Shown here: piece by piece, positions 1 through 5,349 of the stretch
Layout of the letters: every line of letters begins with the position of its first letter
How positions within the stretch are numbered: the first letter of the stretch is position 1
Origin: Elusimicrobiota bacterium
Lineage (GTDB): Bacteria > Elusimicrobiota > Elusimicrobia > FEN-1173
DNA length: 5,349 nucleotides
Direction: 5' to 3'
Assembly: GCA_016207625.1 (NCBI GenBank)
Contig: JACQPF010000080.1
Location: 1 to 5,349 of the forward strand
Position numbers and translations under genes: made by a program
The notes under the pieces: model-generated
What the model saw: only the letters and a program-made list of their open reading frames with translations
What the model was told of the DNA's origin: nothing
Databases searched by the model: none

Positions 1-3000
1 AGGGCGTGCTGGGCGAGGCGTTGGGCATTGTGATCGAAACGCTGGACGACCTGCTCAAGGCCCTGGACGGCAGCACCATCGAATTCAAGGACAAGGAGGG
101 CAAGTTGATCGGCTCGATCTCATTTAACGATGGGGTCATGACCATAAAAGACAAAGACGGCAAGGTCGTCAAAGAAGTCAAAATCGAAGACATCGATTGG
201 GATGAGGGCATGCTCTATTTCAGCATGAACGAAAAGGGCGAGATGTCTTTCGCGATCTCCGCCCCGATGTATGTGGACGGGAAGGAGGTGGGCACCTTCG
301 ATATCGTCTTCGACAAGGAAAAAGGCGGCCTGTCGGTTACGGTGACCTTCGTCGGGCCCTTCGCCTTCGAGTTGTTCAAGGCCATCACGGGAGCAAAGAC
401 GAACGAAGAAGTCTTGGAGCTTCTCGACGGCGTGAGGATGGAGTTCAAGGACGCCCAAGGCGTGCTGATCGGCGGGCTTCTGTTCAATATGGGGCCCAAC
501 GGCGTCATGGAGATCCACAAACTGGTGGCCACAAAAAACCCGCAGACGGGCGAAACGGTGTTGGTGGATGGCGGGGTCATCGGCACCTTCGGCGCGGGCC
601 AAATGGACATCTGGAGCGCCCGACTCACCTTCGGCAAGGATTCTTCGGGCAATTCAATGATGTCCTTCAGCGTCAACATCGTCAGCGGAGGGGACGTGAT
701 CGCCCAATTGGTGATCAACGTCTCCACCAATCGGGAAAACAAACAGGTGACCACGGCCATGGCCAACCTGTTCGGACAATTCGCCTTGGACATCCTCATG
801 AAGATGTTGGGTGTAAAAACCGTGGAAGCCTTGCTGAAACGGCTGGACAAAGTGCGGGTGGAGGTGGGGGAAGGGGAGGACAAGACCGGTTACGAGTTCA
901 AGGTGGACGGGAAACAAGTCATGATTTTGGATTTGGACGGGAACGTCATCGGCAGCTTCAACGCCGATCAAATGGATTGGGAATCCGCCGTACTGACCAT
1001 CGGCAACACGTCGGACGGCACGACCACGGTTTCTTTCTCCGTTGACATAAAGTTGGGGGACGAGGTCATCGGGACTTTCGGTGTCAGCCTCTCCAAGGGA
1101 GCGGACGGCGTTGAGCGGCTCAGCACCCTGGTCAGTTTCAAGGGGGAGCGGGGTTTGGAGATGCTGATGCGGGCCTTGGGGATCGATCCCAATGACGAAA
1201 ACGCCAAAGAACAACTCTACCAAAAGTTGGACGGCAGCAAGATGGTCATTTCGGAAAACGGCGTGGAAACCGGCGGATTCATGATGGACTATGACGAGGC
1301 CACCGGGGAGATCAAGATCTTTTCCCTGGTGAAAGACGAAAAAGGCGAATGGGTTCAAGGGGAATTGCTGGACTCAATGAACGTGGCCGACATCGACTGG
1401 TCCACCGCGTTTGTGACGTTTGGCTCTGACGGCAAAGGTGGGGCGATCCTGAATTTCTCGGTGTCCTTCCGGAAGGATGGGAAGGTCTACGGTTCCCTAA
1501 ATGTGGGTTTGAGCGAAGATAAAGACGGCAAAAAGCAGTTCAGTTACACAGCCATCCTGTCGGGGCTCCGGGGGCGTGACCTGCTCATGAAAATTTTGGG
1601 AATCGATGCCACAGCGGCCGACGCTGTGCAGCAACTCTGGGAGCGCCTCGACGGGGCTGAACTGGTGGCCTACGATGATAACGGCGAAGTGATCGGGGGC
1701 TATAAGCTGAAGGTGGATGACGACGGCACGGTGCATATCATCCGGCTCGTGGCCGATCCGTCGGATGCCAAGAAGTGGGTGGAGGCGGAGGAGATCGGCT
1801 CCTTTAACCTCAACAACGTGGACTGGTCGACAGGTTCCCTCGTCCTCGGCCAGAACGGCAAAGGTGAAGCCCAGTTGGGTTTCTCCGTGGATATCCGCGA
1901 CAAGGACGGCAAAACCATCGGCTCCTTCAGCGTCAGCCTTGGGGAGAGGAAAGAAGGGGAGGGGCAGGCCCTGAATTTCTTTGTGACCCTGGAAGGGGAG
2001 ATGGCGAAGGATATCCTCATGAAAATGCTGGGCGCTAAAAGCATGGAAGAGCTCTGGGAAAAACTGAACGGCGCCAAGCTGATCGCCATGGACGAGAAAG
2101 GGAACGTCATCGGCGGCTTCATGTTCGAGGTGTCCGCGGACGGCACGGTCAAAGTCTTTTCCATCGTTGCGAACCCGGATAAAAACGCCGAACAAAAATG
2201 GGTCAAAGGCGAGGAGATTGCTTCCTTCGGCATCAACGACGTGGATTGGTCCACCTCGTCCCTCACCATGGGCCGCTCAACGGACGGCAAGGGCGTCCTC
2301 TTTTTCTCGGCCCAGATCAAGAAAAACGGCCGCGTCATCGGCACTTTCAATCTCAATGCCAGCCTCGGCAAAGACGGCAAAACCATGTCCCTCAACATGA
2401 TGGTCACCTTCACCGGCAAATTCGCTTTGGACCTCCTGATGAAGATTTTAGGTGTGACCACTGTTGAACAGCTTATGAATAAGCTGAACGGAACGAAGTT
2501 GGTGGCCACGAAAGCGAACGGCGACGTGGTCGGCGGCTTCATGTTCGAGATGGACGAAAACGGCGTCATCCATGTGTATGAATTGAAACCAGACCCCAGC
2601 GATTCCAAGGACGCCGTCAAGGGCGACCTCATCGCGACGTTTTCCGCAAGCGATGTGGATTGGACCACCTCGGTCCTTTCCCTGGGCGTCTCGCTGAGGA
2701 ACGGGCAAACCCAGACGGGCGACACCCAAATGTCCTTCTCCGCGGACATACGGCGAGGCGGACAGAAAATCGGCACCTTCAACATCAACCTCTCCTACGG
2801 GGCGGACAACGCGCAGCGGCTCAGTTTCCTCGTCGTTTTCACGGGCAAGTTCGCAGTTGACCTCTTGATGAAGATCGTGGGCGCCCGCAGCGAGAAAGAG
2901 CTCATGGAAAAGCTTAACGGCGTTCGGTTCGTGGCCAAAGTGGACGGCAAGGAAGTGGGCGGGTTTGAAATCGAGGTGGTGGACGGCCGGGTGACCTTCT

Positions 3001-5349
3001 ACAAGCTTGTGGCCGATGAAAACGGCGCGGGTCTTGTCCGCGGAGAGGTGATGTTCACTTTCTCAGGGGACGACGTGGACTGGAACTCTGCCACCATCTC
3101 CTTGGGCCAGGATTCATCCGGGAAGGCCGTGCTTTCCTTCGGGGCCGATATCCGCAAAGACGGCAAAGTGGTGGCCACCTTCAACGTATCGCTCCAGTTT
3201 ACGAAACCTTCGGACGAAGACCAGGGAGGGCCCGGCGGCGATCCCAATGAGGGGCAGGGGAGCCAAACCTTCGCGTTCTCCGTTACCTTTACCGGGGAAA
3301 CGGCCCTGCGGATGCTGATGGAGATGCTGGGGGTGAAAACAGCCGAGGAACTTCGGGACATCTTCAAGGACATCACCGTCGAATTCACTCAGACTTTTGA
3401 GCCCGATGCGGACGGGAATACCCCCGATCCCGTCACCGTCCCCATCCCCTTGTCGGACCTATTGGGGATCGGCTCCGACCAGGAGCTGACCTTCGGGTTT
3501 GATTCCGTGAGCCTCACGTTGGGCCGCACCGCCGGCGGTGGTCATGTGTTCGCGTTCACGGTGGACCTCATTGTGGCCAAAACCGGCCAAAAGATCGGGC
3601 AGATTTCCATCTTCTGGGATGAAGTCCACAAAGGTTTCTCCTACATGTTCACTTTGGAGCTCTCGAGCCCGATCGCCCGGGACATCCTCATTTCCTTCCT
3701 GAAAAAAATATTCCAGGTCACCACCGATAAGGAGTTGGAACAAGCCCTTAAAGGAATAGAGATCACTTTCAGGGACGCCAACGGCAACGATATCACGATG
3801 ACGTTGGGTGAAATCGTGATGATGATTAAGGAAGGCAAGTTGACCTCCGGCACGTTCACCTTTGGGTACACTTCCGACAAGAAGCCTGTTTTCTCCTTCT
3901 CCGCCAACCTGGGCCAAGGGCAGACCGTACAGGTGTCCGTCAGCAAAGACCGGCAGGTCAGCGCCACCCTACTCGTTAATGGAGACATTCGGGAAGTCTG
4001 GGGCCTGAAGATGACGAGCCAGGGAGTCTACGAGCTGGTGACGCATTACGCCCTGGAGAATGGCCGGATCGTCAAACTGCGGGACGGGACCTGGGGCACG
4101 GTGGACGGCCATAAGCTCACGGAAAAAGAAGTCAAACTGCTGAACGATACGGCGGCGAAATACGGGGTTAAAATCACAAGCCTCTCCTACGACAAAAATA
4201 GGAAGGAGATAGAACTCGTGGGGTCGGGCCCCGGCGGGCTCACCTACCATATCGGCATCAGCCTGGAAGTGCCGGCGAAACCCGCGAAAGAGAGTGGAAA
4301 GATGAAAGACCTCGGACCAAAACCGGGGAAATGCGACGACAACGGTTGTCCGGATAACAACAAAAAGTCCGGCGGGGGCGGGACCAGCGGAACCCCGCCA
4401 CGAGTGGTCACCTTCTACGCCACCACCGAAGACGGCTATCTGGCGCGCTTGCCGGACGGTGATTATTCGGGGGATGGCTGGGGCTTGGTGGGTGGAAAAG
4501 AGGTCACCAAGGAAAACGCCGCTCAAATCAATGAGCTCGTCCGCATCACCGGTTCTCCCCTCCTTGGACTGACTTTAGCCATGGTCCCGGATGAAGACGA
4601 CCCGCAGGGCGAAAAGGTTCCGGTGATCATGGGCATCATTACCTTGAGCACCGCCGTGTTGAGGCGGATGCTGGTGGCCTACAAAGAGGCCTTCGAAACC
4701 TGGATGAAGAAATTGGAGTCCATCGAGATCACCTACATCGACTCAAACGGCAATACGGTGACCAAAAAGCTGAGCGAAATCCTCCAAATGGTGCTGGACG
4801 GCGCCCTTGAACTCGACGGCGCGAACATTGCCTTCGGCATCACGCCGGATGGGCAGGGGAATTTCTCTTTGGACATCGACCTCGGCGGCGGTCAAACGGT
4901 GAGCATATCCATGTCGGGCAACATCCTGTTGATTTCGTTCAAGGCGAACGGTGTGGAAGAAGTCTGGGGCTACGACACGAAAAATAATTACAACGTAGTC
5001 ACCCATTACAAGCTTGAAAACGGACGGCTTGTGGAGTTGTCGGATGGGGATTGGGGCCTGGTGGACGGCCACAAGATCACTGAAAAAGAGGCCCAAAAGC
5101 TAAACCAAAAGGCCGATGAGTTGGGCGGCGCGCTGTCCCAACTCCATTACAACAGCACGACGGCCGAGGTGATGGCCGTCGTCACCGTGAACGGGGTGTC
5201 CTACCATCTCGGAGTCGCCATGAGAGACGGCGAAGTGGCCCTGACCACCTACTACGCCATAGGGGCCGACGGCAAACTGGTTCAGCTCCCCGACGGCGAC
5301 GGCAAGACTTGGGGACCGGTGAACGGCAGGGAGATAACCGATGAGCTTG
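1..5349 (+). CDS. Giant modular repeat protein of unknown function, internal fragment (open at both ends)
   Basis: One frame, with codons starting at base 3, runs through the entire window without a stop (1,782 codons). Neither start codon nor stop codon is inside, so the true protein is longer. Coding status is supported by a consistent protein-level repeat structure in this frame only: eight type A units (residues 1-1099), one transitional unit (1100-1223), then B and M modules (1224-1782). The A units each have a Met-rich helix and a DxDW signature; the M modules carry a DGxWGxVxG motif. Cys is almost absent (two residues, 1444 and 1449). No transmembrane stretch, signal peptide, RTX nonapeptide, LPxTG, protease, glycosidase or kinase motif was seen. 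The many internal Met codons are in repeat helices and lack reason to be starts. By inference it is an exported or surface structural or adhesive protein. Alternatives are a long intracellular scaffold or a phage-like fibre. The ORF is very secure; the role is unknown. Confidence 0.96.
3..359 (+). repeat. Type A unit 1 (partial at 5' side, short class)
   Basis: Residues 1-119. The helix (ending DDLLKALDG) is followed by beta hairpins with LIGSISF, the signature DIDW (Trp 66) and EVGTF. The helix has about two more residues between its LG and LDG than the unit at 260-382. The stretch from LDG to the DW signature is about 43 residues, against about 57 in the long units, because the KLVADPSD-like insert is missing. 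The unit probably begins before the window. Sequence is among the more diverged copies, but order and spacing of motifs match the family. Confidence 0.8.
360..779 (+). repeat. Type A unit 2 (long class, diverged)
   Basis: Residues 120-259. It opens with a helix (FAFELFKAITG), then LLDGVRMEF, LIGGLLF, HKLVATKNP (the insert typical of long units), VIGTFGAGQ and a modified signature QMDIW (Trp 204). The signature is one residue longer than the usual DxDW. The last strand pair lacks the usual VTFTG and reads TTAMANLFGQ instead. The third I-G-T-F hairpin is degenerate (VIAQLVINV). Trp-to-Trp distance to the next unit is 122 residues, the only short interval in the array. Confidence 0.8.
780..1148 (+). 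repeat. Type A unit 3 (short class)
   Basis: Residues 260-382. The helix FALDILMKMLGVKT matches the consensus closely. The beta part is compact: GYEFKVDGKQ, then LDGNVIGSF, signature QMDW (Trp 326), LTIG, and VIGTFGVSL. About 14 residues between the first hairpin and the VIGSF hairpin are missing relative to long units, as in unit 1. The unit is about 123 residues long instead of about 140. Confidence 0.85.
1149..1568 (+). repeat. Type A unit 4 (long class)
   Basis: Residues 383-522. The helix is LEMLMRALGID with a five-residue extension (PNDENAKEQL) before QKLDG. It then has GGFMMDYDE, FSLVKDEKGEWVQGE, the signature DIDW (Trp 466), VTFG, and KDGKVYGSLNVGL. The helix extension is shared with unit 5 (GIDATAADAVQQL). 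This suggests that units 4 and 5 are sister copies. Confidence 0.87.
1569..2000 (+). repeat. Type A unit 5 (long class)
   Basis: Residues 523-666. It has the helix RDLLMKILGID with the extended loop, then ERLDGAELVA, EVIGGYKLKV, RLVADPSDAKKWVEAEEIGS, the signature NVDW (Trp 608), LVLG, and KDGKTIGSFSVSL. It carries all three I-G-x-(F/Y) hairpins and the complete KLVADPSD-type insert. It is a good reference copy for a family profile. Confidence 0.9.
2001..2420 (+). repeat. Type A unit 6 (long class, near consensus)
   Basis: Residues 667-806. The helix AKDILMKMLGAKS leads to EELWEKLNG, then NVIGGFMFEV, SIVANPDKNAEQKWVKGEEI, the signature DVDW (Trp 749) followed by STSSLTMG, and NGRVIGTFNLN. 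A 20-base block at 2108-2127 coding for the GGFMFE hairpin is identical to 2528-2547 in the next unit, exactly 420 bp away. Units 6 and 7 therefore look like one of the younger duplications. Confidence 0.92.
2421..2849 (+). repeat. Type A unit 7 (long class, near consensus)
   Basis: Residues 807-949. The helix FALDLLMKILGVTT leads to EQLMNKLNG, then DVVGGFMFEM, ELKPDPSDSKDAVKGDLIAT, the signature DVDW (Trp 887) followed by TTSVLSLG, and GGQKIGTFNINL. The loop after LSLG is expanded by a polar Q/T/N-rich stretch (VSLRNGQTQTGDTQ) compared with the other units. Confidence 0.92.
2850..3299 (+). repeat. Type A unit 8, last complete A unit, with acidic Gly/Pro insert
   Basis: Residues 950-1099. 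It has the helix FAVDLLMKIVGARS, EKLNG, EVGGFEIEV, FYKLVADENG, the signature DVDW (Trp 1027), ISLG, and KDGKVVATFNVSL. Between the last two strands there is a low-complexity loop at residues 1067-1088, rich in D, E, G, P and Q. This makes it the longest A unit (150 residues from LG to LG). The array then resumes with FAFSVTFTG into the next helix. Confidence 0.9.
3201..3266 (+). other. Acidic Gly/Pro/Gln low-complexity loop inside unit 8
   Basis: Residues 1067-1088 are made almost only of D, E, G, P, Q, S and N, with blocks such as GGPGGD. They lie between the strand NVSLQFT and the strand FAFSVTFTG, where other units have a short KDGK-type turn. This is most simply a flexible loop or hinge. 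It sits at the border where type A changes to the variant unit. Confidence 0.7.
3300..3671 (+). repeat. Transitional unit 9 (A-type helix, B-type beta half)
   Basis: Residues 1100-1223. The helix ALRMLMEMLGVKTAEEL is typical of type A, but the LNG turn is replaced by KDITVEF. The GGF hairpin and DxDW signature are absent. In their place come an acidic DADGNTPDP loop, then PIPLSDLLGIG, LTFGFDSVSLTLG, FAFTVDL and KIGQISIFW. The LS(D/E)(I/L)L element and the following FG and F-F strands recur in the two type B cores. This unit thus links the two repeat types and is probably evolutionary evidence that B came from A. Confidence 0.75.
3672..4037 (+). repeat. Type B core, copy 1
   Basis: Residues 1224-1345. 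A helix (ARDILISFLKKIFQVTT) matches the A helix with about four extra residues. It leads to KGIEITFRDANGND, LGEIVMMIKEGKL, FTFGYTS, FSFSANL, a QTVQVSVS strand and REVWG (Trp 1333). The same ordered series appears in copy 2: IEITYIDSNGN, LSEILQMVLDGAL, IAFGI, FSLDIDL, QTVSISMS, EEVWG (Trp 1655). The spacing is 322 residues (966 bp) for both IEIT and EVWG. No A-type DxDW is present. Confidence 0.85.
4038..4271 (+). repeat. Type M module, copy 1 (THY / WG module)
   Basis: Residues 1346-1423. The order is VTHYALENGRIVKL, RDGTWGTVDGHKLTEKE, a short helix (VKLLNDTAAKYG), and strands ITSLSYD, EIELVG and LTYHIGISLEV. Over the first 31 residues, 24 are identical to M copy 3. Predicted form is a beta hairpin or small sheet with an exposed Trp-Gly turn, one helix, then a second sheet. 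I do not recognise the family. The Trp, Asp-Gly and His residues could form a ligand or carbohydrate contact, but that is a guess. Confidence 0.85.
4272..4406 (+). other. Pro/Lys/Gly linker with the only two cysteines
   Basis: Residues 1424-1468 form a disorder-like linker: PAKPAKESGK, then KPGKCDDNGCPDNNKK, then SGGGGTSGTPP. The two Cys (1444 and 1449, codons at 4332 and 4347) are separated by four residues and are the only ones in 1,782. The CDDNGCPDNN core has spaced Asp/Asn. A disulfide-closed or metal-binding loop is possible. It separates M copies 1 and 2; M copies 3 and 4 have no such linker. Confidence 0.8.
4407..4649 (+). repeat. Type M module, copy 2 (diverged)
   Basis: Residues 1469-1549. 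VTFYATTEDGYLARL corresponds to VTHYxLENGxLVxL. It is followed by PDGDYSGDGWGLVGGKEVT (Trp 1493), with a four- to five-residue insertion between DG and WG, and a helix (KENAAQINELVRITG). The second sheet is LLGLTLAMV, then VIMGIITLST after the acidic loop PDEDDPQGEK. The His of THY and the His of DGHK are both lost. Module 4 shares the PDG and the inserted residues, so modules alternate between two subtypes. Confidence 0.78.
4650..4997 (+). repeat. Type B core, copy 2
   Basis: Residues 1550-1665. The helix TAVLRRMLVAYKEAFETWMKK is followed by IEITYIDSNGN, LSEILQMVLDGAL, IAFGITPDGQGN, FSLDIDLGGGQTVSISMS, the strand ILLISFKANG and EEVWGY (Trp 1655). It matches B copy 1 element by element at a 322-residue offset. 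Its helix is the most diverged of the array and has lost the LG turn. It leads directly into M copy 3. Confidence 0.85.
4998..5231 (+). repeat. Type M module, copy 3
   Basis: Residues 1666-1743. It has VTHYKLENGRLVEL, then SDGDWGLVDGHKITEKE (Trp 1684), a helix (AQKLNQKADELGG), and strands LSQLHYN, AEVMAVVTVNG and SYHLGVAM. The His of THY, the WG turn and the DGHK loop are all kept as in copy 1. The block gtggacggcc at 5061-5070 repeats 4101-4110 exactly 960 bp later. The module passes into M copy 4 with only about three intervening residues. Confidence 0.87.
5241..5348 (+). repeat. Type M module, copy 4 (cut by window end)
   Basis: Residues 1747-1782. LTTYYAIGADGKLVQL is followed by PDGDGKTWGPVNGREIT (Trp 1770) and the first residues of the helix (DEL). 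It has the PDG form with extra residues before WG, like copy 2, and lacks both His. The rest of the module and whatever follows are outside the window. Confidence 0.8.

Noticed and set aside
120..1358. Overlapping minus-strand open frames (120-602, 215-883, 654-1358, 968-1207)
   Set aside because: All are antisense to the coding frame, overlap each other, and have odd His/Phe/Asp-rich or Ser/Pro-rich composition. None shows a known domain.
1497..2729. Minus-strand open frames at 1497-2195 and 2448-2729
   Set aside because: They are shadows of type A units on the opposite strand. Their similarity to each other mirrors the repeats, not an independent gene.
1700..2788. A 362-codon open frame on the minus strand
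   Set aside because: It lies exactly antisense to the repeat array, is rich in Ser, Pro, Thr and Met as expected from the complement of this codon usage, and owes its length to the repeated codon pattern. Its apparent repeats are those of the + strand gene.
1717..2860. Short plus-strand frames (1717-1974, 2167-2400, 2198-2467, 2660-2860)
   Set aside because: They are in the wrong phase relative to the continuous frame, rich in Arg, Ser and Pro, and contain no repeat motif in their own translation.
4326..4376. Thrombospondin type 3 or dockerin-like calcium motif in the Cys linker, and DxDG turns elsewhere
   Set aside because: The spacing of Asp residues does not complete either motif and the DxDG pieces are ordinary hairpin turns of the repeats. 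I keep metal binding only as a possibility.
4623..4682. Possible membrane helix around VIMGIITLSTAVL
   Set aside because: The hydrophobic run is short and is followed at once by two Arg. It lines up with the last strand of M copy 2 and the first turn of the B helix, so it is better explained by those.
2999..5096. Minus-strand open frames in the second half (2999-3388, 3459-3917, 3641-3988, 3969-4526, 4743-5096)
   Set aside because: They are antisense to the continuous + frame, with no ribosome site, domain or independent conservation signal seen.
1..5349. RTX toxin, cadherin or Ig-like adhesin identity
   Set aside because: No GGxGxDxLx nonapeptides, no cadherin DxNDN or LDRE motifs, and each A unit includes a helix, unlike all-beta Ig-like repeats.
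1..5349. CRISPR array, DNA satellite or insertion sequence as source of the periodicity
   Set aside because: The ~420 bp periodicity is in the protein; DNA copies are diverged, there are no spacers, no terminal inverted repeats and no transposase.

Overview
The whole window lies inside one protein-coding gene on the + strand. Reading codons from base 3 (residue i of the visible part starts at base 3i), the frame is open from the first to the last base with no stop: 1,782 consecutive codons with neither the gene's start nor its end in view. No other gene, RNA, promoter, terminator or mobile element is supported. The product is a fragment of a giant repeat protein. I recognise no enzyme domain and cannot match it to a named family.

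Layout. Residues 1-1099 (bases 3-3299) are eight tandem units, here called type A, mostly 138-150 residues long. Each starts with a Met-rich amphipathic helix (like LDLLMKxLG followed by VKTxEELxxKLNG) and continues as predicted beta hairpins. They carry recurring I-G-(T/S/G)-F motifs and a near-invariant D-(I/V/M)-D-W signature followed by S/T-rich residues and LxLG. The signature Trp recurs at residues 66, 204, 326, 466, 608, 749, 887 and 1027. Residues 1100-1223 (3300-3671) are a transitional unit that keeps the type A helix but has a changed beta half without DW. Two related units follow (type B, from residues 1224 and 1550). These are joined to about 80-residue modules (type M) with the pattern THYxLENG, then (P)DGxWGxVxGxxIT. 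The order is B-M-linker-M-B-M-M, so B and M form a higher-order repeat; the two B+M copies sit about 320-322 residues (about 960-966 bp) apart. The last M module is cut by the window end.

Chemistry. The protein is rich in D, K, G, E and V and has only two cysteines, both in one Pro/Gly/Lys linker (residues 1444 and 1449). There is no obvious membrane span in this fragment. This fits the stalk or repeat region of an exported or surface protein, but no signal peptide, anchor or secretion domain is visible, so localisation is inference.

Organism. Several counted lines give roughly 48-63 % GC. The gene is clearly bacterial in style (dense, intronless, mixed G/C-ending codons). Very long repeat genes of this sort are known in several bacterial lineages, including Omnitrophota and Elusimicrobiota, but nothing here fixes the taxon. 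The units are recognisable as protein yet well diverged as DNA, which points to old duplications kept under protein-level selection rather than a recent satellite expansion.
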